Positions 46,551-57,825 of a stretch of 64,000 nucleotides of DNA are shown piece after piece. The notes under the pieces were generated by a model that worked only from the letters and a program-made list of their open reading frames with translations, was not told the DNA's origin and did not search any database. The stretch's first letter is position 1. The number at the start of each line of letters is the position of its first letter. The translations under genes were made by a program, and so were the position numbers. Origin of the DNA: Diphasiastrum complanatum (Eukaryota; Streptophyta; Lycopodiopsida; Lycopodiales; Lycopodiaceae); contig CM055102.1 of assembly GCA_029204225.1 (NCBI GenBank), positions 8,166,587-8,230,586 on the forward strand, in the 5' to 3' direction.

Positions 46551-49500
46551 TGAGTATAAAGAGATACCTTCGAATCCTATTTACAAACCAATCTAACAAC
46601 TCTCTCACACCATTTTTGAATAATTCATACCCAAACCAAATTGTAGGGTTTCCAATATAACGCATTTAGACAACATGGATATGCGTAAGATACGAAACTT
46701 ATACATAAAGATTAGAATGTCATGAATCTACCCTAATACCTGGTAAAAATATTGGAAATCCCTCATTGGTGATAAACCATACCTATCTGTAGCAAAGTCC
46801 TGATACCATATTTGATAGAAGTGTTCTATATAGCATGGATTTGCTTAGAACCAAACATAACGATACGGAACCAGTCACTGCATATGCAGTATAGGTTGTA
46901 TGGATTAGTATGGTACGGATGTGCTAATACCTACATATTCGTAACAATCAACCACGGTAATACTTAACCCCACTGGAATAAGTGCATATTAGACTTCTGG
47001 TGAGATACGGCTAGAAAGCATGGATATGCTTAAGAGTATGTAGTGCGTGACCTACCTTGTTTTACAGGGCTCACTTGGGTTAGAATGGCATGGATTTGCC
47101 CTAACACCAGCACACATCTCCACACCAAGTCTTTTAGCTAAATAGAATGTAGATGGTTAAAACTGTTCATACTCTATTTAAAAATAATATTAATTGATAT
47201 GCACCAACTGCCCATAAACTGATCAGCATGGCAGAAGCCCTAATATGGTAATATTAGGGCTTGGCATATCGCTAAAAAAACTTTCAGTTGTTTGGGAAGA
47301 CATGACTATGATTTTAAATGCTATTTATGATACTAGGGAGTTTGTAACTAATCATTATGATATCTAGAGGGTAGGACATTTAAATTGAAATTCCACAGTT
47401 TATGTTTGTGGGCATTTCATCTATAGGCATAAATTGCTCATTAACTATTTACATTACTACCTTTCCTCCAATAGTTCACTCATCTTTTTGTTTACATGTC
47501 ATTGGCTACATACCTAGAGCTTGAGGTATTTTGGCTTTCATTGTTCATACCTTAGGTAAGGAAGAAATCATCAATATTTTGAAGAGGGTTAAAAAAAGAT
47601 GTGATTTCATGTTGAAGAGGTGAGCTTATAATCGCAAACCATGGGATGAGAGACATGCTCAAAACAAAAGATCATGGGATTAGAGGATGGTTCACATGAT
47701 GTTCAAGATGTAGTAGAGGTCAAGAATCTATGTTACTAGGCACATGCATGTGCAAATGTGAGACTAGTCTTCGTGAGTTCCACAATTCATGTAGAAGCAC
47801 AAGCTTGTGATATTGGTCCTTACGCACATTCCTCTACTCGAATGTGGTCCTTACACATGAGAATGTTCTAACCATTATTACAACATCTTCTCATTCGCTA
47901 AAACACTCCAACTAGAGTAATTTTCTGACACATACTTTTAGGTTTTCTTACTCGTGTGATTCTTTTGAAAAAGCCATTTCTACATTAGAAGTATGTTCAA
48001 AGGATACTTGTTCTTGTTGTTAGATGCATTTGCAAAATATAATCCTAATGATGCTTCATGATCCTTTCAAGTGGCTTGGAATTTTTTGTACTTCTTAGAT
48101 CATTACCAATTTATAATATGTGGCCTTCTTGGTCTAACATGTATTTACTAGCTTATAATGCATTTGAATTAGTTCATGCTATTGTTGCCTATCATTCATG
48201 ATCCTTCATTTTTGGTCTACATGACCAATTTGTTATGCATTCTTGTATGAAGTACCTACTATTAATAGTTTTAGTTGCCTCTAGCACTCTTAGTTTAATA
48301 GAGTGCTACATTGAAAGTATGGTGAGCTCACACTCATATTCGATGAATGGTAATTTTTCATGGCAATGTTTCTATGACAACCATCAACAAAATCGTATTG
48401 TCGATGTGTGCTAACAATCTTCTTTTATTGATGTGGTTACAGATCTCTTATGGCACACACTTAAATTTTACTCTTATGGCTTCCATTAGAAGTGTTTTAT
48501 TATTAGTTTTTATACTCATTCCTTTATAGATATGGTTTCCCATAATATTTTAGTCCATTGGTAGACTGACATATAATACAAGCAATAATAGTGCACCAAT
48601 TGTGTTTAATCTTATACGATGTTCACTATCATTTAATCTTATACAATGTTCACTATCATTTAATCTTATATGATGTTCACTCTCATCAATAATTCACTAC
48701 ATCTTGTCAACTCCATTACAATATTACAAATAGGTACATTTTGTAGCACATTGTTTTGGTCTTGTCAACAAATTCCTTTATGATATTGTTTTTCCATGAT
48801 GGCATGACTATTCATCTTCCAAAATACACTTGGTCCATACCACTACCAATATATCTACTTGTAGAAAATGGTTTGCTTATGCCAACCTTTAACTTTGATG
48901 TCCATATTGACGGTTTTATTTAGGAAACTTAGTCAATGTAATTAGCATGGTAGATGCTTGTTTGCAACATAATTGTTTTTTATGTTGTAACCACGAACTA
49001 CTTATACTATCATTGATTTTGTTCCAAATAATCTACATGTATTAGGACTAGCCTAATTATAAGGCAACGATCATCATTATCTCTTCCTTCAACATGTTGG
49101 TCCATTTATATAGCTTGATAGAGTCGTTTGTCATCAAGATTCAACAACTATTTCCGATTGCTCACTTACATTCATATCACCACACTCAATCATCATATGC
49201 TCTTCTTTCACAACATCAACACTTCTATACATGCATTTTTGCAGTTTCTTATTTTCCAACATCTACATCAGCATTTAATTTCATTTCCAATATTTGTCTA
49301 TTTTCTAATATTGCCAACATAAATGGCAATTTTCTTGCAAGGTAGGCAGGCTAAATAACATATGATCAAGGCATACAATCAAGGTCATTTCACGCCTCAA
49401 TCATTATTATTCACATGGTCATTTCCTGACTTTGGACACATTTTCATTATCTATGCACAAACTTAGGCTGACTAGGGAAACTCCTCTTGAGAGCCATATG

Positions 49501-50400
49501 CGATACATTTTGTAGCTTCTTGGAAGGTCCCTCGAAGAAACTTAAGCAGGACATTTGACAATTCATTGCTTTTGATTCCTTTTCTATTCTTTGGAGGACA
49601 CTAGTACAACAGTTCCTTTGTAGGGAAGTTAGGCTGCACATCAACATTTTGGTGAGTTTAGCTGAATATTGTTAGATCTTCTGTTTGCTGCCTACTTTTG
49701 TTACGTGATGTTGTTGACCTAGCTCAAAAACATTTTCACATGCATAAACACACTTGCACACCTTTGCACATACATAGGAAGATTCTATATGTAATCATGT
49801 GTTTACACCCCTTGCTTTGCAATACTGAAATATTTAATCACAACAAAATATGTTAAAGAAAACAAGTATAGAGCTTCTAACTGTTATGGCATGACCAGAT
49901 CGATGCTCAAAAAATATCAGCTCCCTCCCATACTATGCAAGTCATTTGAAAATCATTAATATGTATTATGAAACTTAGAATATCTTCATTTTAGCTGTAA
50001 AAATTTGAGGTTGCAAGGCAATCTGCCTGTCTCCTGATGCAACTTCAAGGAGCAACCCAAACCTCGTCAATATTGCGGACTGTATGAGCATATCTTATTT
50101 TCAAGAAAGACTTTTTGTTTGGCTGGAACTTTGAATTCACAAGCATCGTTCACATTGCTATATGAATATTTATGAGCCAAAAATATAAGACAAACTGCAG
50201 CATGCATACAATAGTGATCAACAGAACACTCACAAAGATGCACAAGCATTGATCGCAATGAGGCCAGTGTAAAGCTATATTTCCAGTGAATGCATTACAA
50301 ACTCAAACTTGCTGCCCGCCAAAAAAATCCTGAATGAAATCAAATGCTTGATGGGACCACTTGAAAAACGTGTGATACATCATCAATATGTCATAAAACC
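46551..50400. other. AT-rich intergenic sequence, no gene recognised
   Basis: I could not find any coding domain in either strand. CATGGAT(A/T)TGC recurs several times between 46673 and 47100, suggesting an old degenerate repeat. The frame at 49447-49647 has no known motif. Confidence 0.4.
48605..48686. repeat. 27-base tandem repeat, three copies
   Basis: TTTAATCTTATACGATGTTC begins at 48605, 48632 and 48659 with one or two changes per copy. Confidence 0.9.
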
Positions 50401-50911
50401 ATCAGTCATGCCGAGATCTCGATGGCAATCTGATCACATGCCCTCATTTGCATAGAAAAGCATATCCGCTATTGACCATAAGGACTAGAAGACTCACAGA
50501 AGCCCTTTCAAGGGGCAAATTCATATGCCCATACAACCCTCCAAAAGTTGACAGCTTGAGTTGCAGTGAAAGGTGTGAAGTAACAAGCAAGCAAGATTGT
50601 TCCTTGCCCTTCCCATCATGTTATGATACAATGGAATATATGCCCTCAATTGCAGCACAATAGGTTCCTATTGGATAAGCCACTTTTTGGTTAAAATGCC
50701 CAGGATATTGAAGTGACCACACGTACAAATAACTCTAAAGAGCTAGGAAAAGAGAAAATGTATGTATTGTACATGGTGGTCAGCATATATGTGTAGATAA
50801 GAAAGTATGTATGTATGTGTGCTGATACTTCATACTTCATGGGGCTGGGTAACAGTAACAAATCATAAACTTTGAAGCACTGGAAAGTGTATCGTTCTCT
50901 AGCATTGGCTC
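50401..50911 (-). other. Probable 3' untranslated region of the PP2C gene
   Basis: It lies directly downstream of the stop codon and has no other coding content. The actual poly(A) site cannot be fixed from sequence. Confidence 0.4.
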
Positions 50912-52765
50912 TCATCTCTTGACCTTCAAATCGATGACCACCACTGTGATATTATCATGACTCCCTCGAGCCAATGCCACTTTAGTTAGAAAAGCAGCAG
51001 CCGCGGCATATGGTGACTCATCAGTTTCAAAGGACTTCCTTAAAGAAAAGCCTTTCGAATTGCTATCAGTATCACAATCACCTAAGCGTCTTCGGACTAA
51101 GTCACATGCAGTGTCATTAGAGATCACATCCCATAGTCCATCGCTTGCTAAAATCAAAAACTCATCCTCGTCAGTGCGCTGCAAACACGTGACCTCAGGT
51201 TCAGCAATCACATAGGGTTTCAGATACCGATCACCTGAAATGAGAAAGTCAAGATTGATTGGTAGTTCACAGCCACTACTTAGATACCCGTTCACCAAAC
51301 AAAAGAAAAGCTTCTAACTTTTCGTGATGATGTACATGGGATAACCTTTCACATTCAAATCCTGCAACAAAAATGATATCTTTAAAAAATAATAACAAAA
51401 TAAATACTTGATAAAAGCAATATCTAAGTAGAGAATGATTTTCAAAGGACACAAGTGTATAAACACCGACGCCAATAAGCATTGTAAGTTAGAGGTCAAC
51501 ATCATGGCCAAGGAATAGCTCAGACAGCAAAGCCAAATAAAAAGAAAACCGCCATTATATTTGAAATACAAATAATTTGAGCAGCATACAGTGGGTTATT
51601 GACTCACAACACGCAAGAGCTTCTTCAGTTAAAGCTACTCTGATCTTTAGGAAACCTACCAATGGCCCTTGACATTGCAAGGACTCCTAAAACTCGATAT
51701 CCATTCCAAAAAATAACTCGCCCCCCAGCTGCCTCAATACGTGCCATCTCGTCCTCCCTATCGGGCTGCAGAAGTGCCTTGATGAAGTAAGTCTTAAGAT
51801 GTCATGTGAACATATGAAAAATCATTGAAGTGCTTTGAAAAATTTGAGAGAGAGAGAGAGAGACCATATTCAAGTTTTGATAATTTCCACACACATACCT
51901 TATGATCATTTGAGACAGAGATAGCTTTGCCACCACGAGAAAGAACAGCTCTAGAATCTCCACAATTGCCGACAATGATCTGACAACGACCAATAATAGC
52001 TACAACTGCCGTAGAGCCTGCAGTCTCTGGGGCAGCCATCCCCAAACAAGCTCCATATTCTTGACACTTCATGCACTTAGATCCATTGTAACATCCACCT
52101 CCAACTTCGGCATCAACTTTTAAAAAACATGTACTCATGATGTTCTGCCAGTGCAGTTTCCATTCGCTCAGAACGGTGGCAGTGCCCGCGATGTTCAGTG
52201 CCTTCACCTCCTCTGCTAAGGCTAAATGGAGACGATTCTTGCAAAGTAAGGAAGCCTGCATGATAATGATGCACTCAATTTGAGACCTCTCAACTACCAA
52301 CTGATTAGTATAAGCTTCCAAAAGGAGCAAGCTCACAAGTTGAAGGGAAATTCTACCCAAGTTTCTGCAACATCAAAGACCAAAAGTAATCGATGGAAGG
52401 CTCGTATACTTGACCTGAGATCCTCCATGCCCATCGTATACCCCATAAAAGTCAAGAACACGCTCCGATTCAGGTACCTGCATGCAGTGGCCATTGCATC
52501 CTCCTACAACATTACAAGGGAGATGCATAAAAGCAGATATTGCAATAACTGCATCTTCCATTTCTCGGCGACGGCCGCACACAGAAGTTATTCCATATAA
52601 AGAGCTACTGTCCCTAGAGGCTCCCTCGCTTGTGGCAGTAGAACAGATTGCAAGGGTTGTCGCATAAGAATCTTTTTTGCCTGAGACCTCCTGACAAGTT
52701 GAAACTGGCTCTAACTCAATCTGCAGATGGTTTGGAGATTCTGGAAAAGGGTGTGGCTTCATCAT
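50912..52765 (-). CDS. Protein phosphatase 2C, clade A type (ABA signalling), 4 exons
   Basis: Exons 52415-52765, 51899-52255, 51660-51765 and 50912-51234 join in phase into 378 residues with GT-AG introns. The start is the first of two adjacent ATGs; upstream the frame meets a stop without another ATG. Metal-site and catalytic motifs are all present: RRREMEDAV (66-73), [13 protein letters not shown] (105-117), GSTAVVA (197-203), GDSRAVL (216-222), DHKPDREDE (234-242), DGLWDV (303-308) and [13 protein letters not shown] (363-375). [20 protein letters not shown] has Trp256 at the place of the receptor-locking Trp of ABI1/HAB1, so binding to PYR/PYL ABA receptors is likely. Such enzymes dephosphorylate SnRK2 kinases in cytosol and nucleus. 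A Cys-rich insertion (about 172-187, [16 protein letters not shown]) precedes the APET block and is unusual. No defects seen. Confidence 0.94.
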
Positions 52766-53236
52766 GGTACAGCTTTTGGGCAATAAGTCAGAAGAAATTA
52801 CACATTCATCACTTTCTAAAGTTCCTGAGAGCTACATGTGCTTTCTCTCATACTCCAACCCTCATTACCAGCAAATGGTCCGTCGCAAGATTACTGTTCA
52901 GAAGGGCCTTGCCAGAATGAAGTGTTGCAAATGTATTGCTAATTTTAGATAGGTGTAAGAGTGATGCTCCTTTCATCTTGCACTAGCATCCACAAGCATA
53001 TGCGCTTTCCTGAATCAAATAAAATATCATGTCTTAAAAATGCTACAATACAAGAACACTTGAGAACTTTAAAATACATTTTCTATGAAATAAATGTCTA
53101 AAAACCAGAAGTACACACACTCAGATAGCCCGTGAATTTAAGAATTTACCAGCAGTAGAATAACTCAACTTACATATGGCTTCTTGTGATAATGAAGGGC
53201 ATTTGACTCACTTTACTTTACCTTTCTTATCTGTGC

Positions 53237-53238
<2 letters not shown>
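52766..53238 (-). other. Upstream region of the PP2C gene
   Basis: It contains the 5' leader and probably the promoter. I see no convincing ABRE (ACGTGG/T) and cannot place a transcription start. Confidence 0.4.
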
Positions 53239-53276
<38 letters not shown>

Positions 53277-54430
53277 TATTAACGCCTTTTCCATGCCAAA
53301 AGGCGTATAATACGAACAAGTACATTAGATAGGATGGCACCAAGACGGAGCAATGCCGTCAAACAACATAACTAAAACCAAACTAACTAAGAAGAGAACA
53401 ATGTCCAAGATTATATGGTACGAAGACCATTTAAAGATTCAACTAACATCTCCTCAATGCTCTAACTCTCAACCTAACTCCGAACAATCTCAGATATCTC
53501 ATCAATAGCAGGTTTAATATCTACAAATCGAATGATACCATCCCTGTAGATCATCCGCTTTCCAATCGTTAGAGCCTCCTGTTTTGCCTTTTTCCGTTCT
53601 TGAACCTGAATGAAAGTAAGGTCTTCATCCAAGTATATCGTGGTTTCCCGCAGTGTAGATCTCTTCCCTAGCACTTCATGACGACCAGTTGTAGATGCCA
53701 AGCGTATGACAAGAGTACCTGGATCCTTCTTAGGCCGCCATGCAATATCCATATCTTTGTGGTGGTGTTGAAGACTCTCTTCAAGAACCTTTTTACCTTC
53801 ACCAACAGCATCATGAGAGTTCATAATACCTCTGACCCGGACATTAAGAGCATTTTGCTCTCGCAAACGGCTCTCGGTGAACGTAGCTGAGATAAATGAA
53901 GATGGGGGTGGTAGAGCAGCAGTATTAGGACTTTTAAGCACATCTGCCCAAGATTGGGGATAGCAGTCTGATGTTGTTCCACTTGACTTTCAAGTTGTTG
54001 GACTTAGCTGACGTAGTCGAATGAGAGGAAGCTTCAGTTTTGATTTCTTGATATCATCGATAGACGAATCCAATTTCTGAAGATGAGATTGCACAGCATG
54101 GATCATAGCTTCAGGAGAAGAAAGTTTTTATCGATGGTTGTTGAGATACTCATAAGAACGTAATTGATCTGCATGAATAATGGAGATCATAAAGGTTAGA
54201 GGCAGGAGTGATTCCTCTTTTCGGATATTCGGGGTCAAAGGATCAGCTATAATGGATTCACTATTAGCAAGAATAGGATTTGACGAAGATATAGGAATTG
54301 CAACTGGAATAGAAGGTGAAGGTGGGTCTGAAATGATGGAAGAAGACGACGAAGCAGATGAAGAAGATGATGAAGCAGTGTTGGAAGGAAGGGCAACAGC
54401 CACTTTACGGCGAGGCATCTCAGGCACTGT
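53239..54430 (-). pseudogene. Non-LTR (LINE-like) ORF1-type relic ending in AATAAAG(CT)n
   Basis: Minus-strand translation begins near 54427 with PRRKVAVALP and a Ser/Pro-rich stretch. It passes through a coiled-coil-like VQSHLQKLDSSIDDIKKSK (about 54040-54100), shifts frame, then gives QSWADVLKSPN and an RRM-like domain: NVRVRGIMNSHDAVGEGKKV, DPGTLVIRLAS, and LRETTIYLDEDLTFIQVQER followed by KKAKQEA. The last block is the C-terminal signature of ORF1-type RNA-binding proteins of non-LTR elements (LRG..IYLDEDLT..Q..ER). After the stop at 53474 the strand reads an AATAAAG signal and a CT tract (53239-53273). No reverse transcriptase follows. Frameshifts near 53945-54125 show it is inactive. 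Confidence 0.6.
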
Positions 54431-54564
54431 AGTAGGCGTGGGAAAATCCGCAGCTAAGCACTGAGTTCACTGGGAGCAGCGATGGACAGTACGCTGGAGG
54501 AAGAGCCAATGAGCCTACATGTGCTGGAAATGGGCAGTAATGCACTGAGGGAAACAGTGCGATG

Positions 54565-54709
54565 GAGCAGCAGCGATGGAGCCAGAGAGCTGGAGAAGGT
54601 TGCTGGAGCTAGGCCATCGCTGGAGCAGGCTGCTTGAGCAGCAGCAATGGAGCCATAGTGCTAGAGAAGGCTGCTGGAGCTAGGCCATCGCTGGAGCAGG
54701 CCGCTCAAC

Positions 54710-54751
<42 letters not shown>
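54565..54751. repeat. Tandem duplication of about 70 bases followed by (GA)n
   Basis: GGCCATCGCTGGAGCAGG occurs at about 54612 and 54683, each within a 70-base unit that also holds GCAGCA(G/A)TGGAGCCA. The GA tract (54711-54751) closes the block. It lies upstream of the ORF1-like relic and may be its 5' region. Confidence 0.8.
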
Positions 54752-54753
<2 letters not shown>

Positions 54754-55015
54754 CCTATACGAAGTAATTCAACTAAAGCTGAAAACTAAAACTAAATCTG
54801 AAGCTGAAATCAAAGTAACTATCAAAACATAAAAGTAGTCTCTCAAGGCAGCATTTCGTGATTAATACTAGTAACAGTCGTCTGACATAACTCACTTCTC
54901 AAGCAGAACATCTCTCGTATCATGATTCATCAAAGCAACATATCTCTTGTCCTCGTATATAAGGGAGTGGCGTTGTCATGTACCTCAAGTACCTCGATTA
55001 CATAAAGTGTTCAGA

Positions 55016-55330
55016 AATGTGTTATAATATCCAACATGAACTTTGTTGGGCCCAAAAGGAATTATTAGCCTTAAGAATGACGGCAGTTACCTCTTTAGAC
55101 CCCTCAAAGAGTCTTAAAAGCCAAGAAAGGCTAGAGTAGACTTAACTAGCTTTCCATATAGTCATGTTTAGTTAGGACATGGCCCTTCTGCAAGAGACAT
55201 CACTTGAAAAAAAATTTGGCTCATCTACAATTGAGTGAACTTGGAGTTCTTCCTCTTGTGAATGCGAGCCACAAGATCTTCCTTGCTAGGTTCAAGTGCC
55301 TTAACACATGCTTGTAAGATGTTCTGGATT
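55016..55330 (+). repeat. LTR fragment of the 41.5-46.5 kb element family, opposite orientation
   Basis: ATAATATCCAACATGAACTT, GGGCCCAAAAGGAATTATTA and GCCTTAAGAATGACGGCAGT correspond in order to the reverse complement of the 41502-42011 LTR. Later blocks TTTGGCTCATCTACAA and CTTGTGAATGCGAGCCA also match. Neither LTR end nor internal sequence is attached. Confidence 0.7.
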
Positions 55331-56659
55331 TCAATGTGAAGATCAACATGATCACTTATGCCTACTCTTTTAATCTTGCTGCATTCTCATCTCTACTGTG
55401 CTGTGGTGGTTTGGAGTAGACCAAATGCGTTCGTAGCATTGAAGCAGTATTTCCAGACTCTATCTGTTTATGTTATGCTCATTCATGTTTCCTGCTTGAC
55501 TGATGCTTCCTTAATCATGCCCTCAATGCCCCCTTAACCCATGCCCTAATGCTGCCACCCACCCTGACATGTCTACTTTGTGCACCACCATTGCATGCAT
55601 AGTTATTAGAATACAAAAACGTTTTCAACACCCTAGTATGAGAGAGAGCAATTATAGCAACTAATGATGGAGAGAGAAGACTGTTATATGTGATGGTGAC
55701 AGGGGTCATTTCTCAACGTTGGTGAGGTCACATCAATTTTTAAGGATTTAGAGTTTGTCAACCTCCACATGTGAACCTTGATCCAGAATCCAGATTTGTA
55801 GTTTTAAAATGAATGATGAATTTAAATAAAAGCCCAAAAAATGAAAACACATACAGCAACTTTGAATATGCATATGGATGAATATGCCACATCATCAACA
55901 CTGTCAACTTATTGACATGAACAAATTCTCACTACAAAATTAGAGCTTTGAATGCCCCAAAAACGTCTGAAAAATCGTCCAAAGATGGTCTAAAAGTTTC
56001 AAAATGCCTAGAACATTTTGTGCCATTTTCAAAATTTCAAAAAGGCAATGGCCTAAAATGTTTTGGGCCATTTTCAAGACGAACCTTGAAATAGCCCAAA
56101 AACAACCAAAAATGACTGAATACGACACTTGCAGACATTCGGGGTCAAAACGTTATGTTTGCATTTTTGAGCCCTAAACTCCTTGAAAATGTCACTGAAT
56201 TCATTAGAATATGGCATTTTCTGGTAATTATGGGTACATGACCCAAGGGCGCACACCTTGACACAACCCCTTGCCTTCGAAGGCTTTGGCCACGCACGCC
56301 TAGCATTGGGCGCATTTCCTCTATACATTTGGCGCTCTCACTGTGGCACTTGGCTTGCTTGAATTTAGCCCGACCATGACATTGGCATCTAATCTTCAGA
56401 ATCTTGATCCACACCCAATCTTTGACATCAATCGTCGTAGGTTAATGACCCTAGTTAGTACTAAAGTAAGCTCTATTCACACGGACTCACCCTAGAATCA
56501 TGGGGCTAGCCATACTACACACCTCTAACTACAACCAAAATTTAGAAAATATTGGCATTACATACCACTAATACCCACCTCAAGCTTGAGATGCACAAGT
56601 CTATATTAGCCCTTCAAAGTATGCAATAATTAGGGCCCTTTCAATAGTCATAATCAATC
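55331..56659. other. Intergenic, no gene recognised
   Basis: Only short open frames without motifs. A near repeat of TTTTG(T/G)GCCATTTTCAA occurs at about 56019 and 56061. Confidence 0.35.
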
Positions 56660-57222
56660 GGCACCTGAAACGGATCCCGTTTGGAGAAACAGGGCCGTCG
56701 GACGAAAAGTTGCAAAACTAGTCCATTTTGCTTGACCTAATTGCGTTTCTATCTCGTGGAAGGGCCATTTTGACCGAACGATACCCGAATCGAGCCAAGC
56801 TCGGTCCCTTGAGTTCGTATCGGGATCATGAATCTGTGGACTGTAATCCTGGGCCATTTTTGTCGATTCCAAATGTTTTCAGTTCCCATCCCTCACGAAG
56901 TGTCCCTGAAGCCTGTTCAACGTCGAACTTCGGACGGACGTTCCAGGCTGACCGTCGATCGTTTCCTCGTCCTGTCTGTTCCGACAAGTTCCTATCGAGG
57001 TTGTCCACAGGCCGAAATAGACGGCACCTGAAATGGATCCCATTTGAAGAAACGGGGCCGTCGGACGGAAAGCTGCAAAACTAGTCCATTTTGCTTGACC
57101 TAATTGCGTTTCTCTCCCGTCGAAGGGCCATTTTGACCGAACGATACCCGAATCGAGCCAGGCTCGATCCCTTGGGTTCGTATTGGGATCACGAACCTGT
57201 GGACTGTATTCCTGGACCATTA
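56660..57222. repeat. Direct tandem repeat, period 363 bases (1.5 copies)
   Basis: GGCACCTGAAACGGATCCCG at 56660 recurs at 57023 with few changes. Homology continues for about 200 bases through TGCAAAACTAGTCCATTTTG and CCGAACGATACCCGAATCGA to TGTGGACTGTA. The second copy is partial. It is a possible satellite remnant or an LTR-internal duplication. Confidence 0.9.
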
Positions 57223-57537
57223 ATGCATTCTACACAAGTTTAAGTGTATGCTACACAAGTGCTGCTTTGATGTTGAATCTGCACATACTTGTGGTGCAAT
57301 GCCTACGACACAATGAGGATGTGGGGTTGATGATGTTTGTGGCTGTGGTTATAATGATTATGGTTGTGGCTTGTTTTGATGGTTATGGATGTGGGGTTGT
57401 GGGTTTATGATGATTTGTTAGGGTTTAGGGTTTAGGGTGTTATGTTAACTGTGCCATTTGTTAGGATGTCGGGTTTAGCGTGTTATGTTCAATGGTTGAA
57501 CATGATGCAGATGTTATGAGAGACATGAAGATGTGCT

Positions 57538-57540
<3 letters not shown>

Positions 57541-57593
<53 letters not shown>
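57541..57593. repeat. (CT)n microsatellite
   Basis: About 26 CT units, 100 bases right of a TTTAGGG block at 57419-57438. Confidence 0.97.
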
Positions 57594-57596
<3 letters not shown>

Positions 57597-57825
57597 TGGC
57601 ACGGAGCTAACCATTTGTAAGCAACCATGATAAATTAGCCATGACACGAATGAACTGTAAAAAAATATATACATCTCATCTGATGCCAATATACATGATA
57701 GTCTGTGTGTATCAATATCTACAAGTCTATGCTAAAAAAATCATCCCTCTGCGTGCTAGATGCATCTACAGGGTCGTTAAATACAAAGTCTGCCTAGGAG
57801 TCTGGAGGCATCTGGGACTCCAAGT

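Noticed and set aside
52481-52952. Plus-strand frames across the PP2C first exon
   Set aside because: They are antisense to a well-supported exon.
56074-56414. Minus-strand frames of 84-89 codons
   Set aside because: No recognisable domain; overlapping frames and flanking stops suggest chance.
57419-57438. True telomere or chromosome end
   Set aside because: Only two or three TTTAGGG units, interstitial and flanked by transposon sequence.
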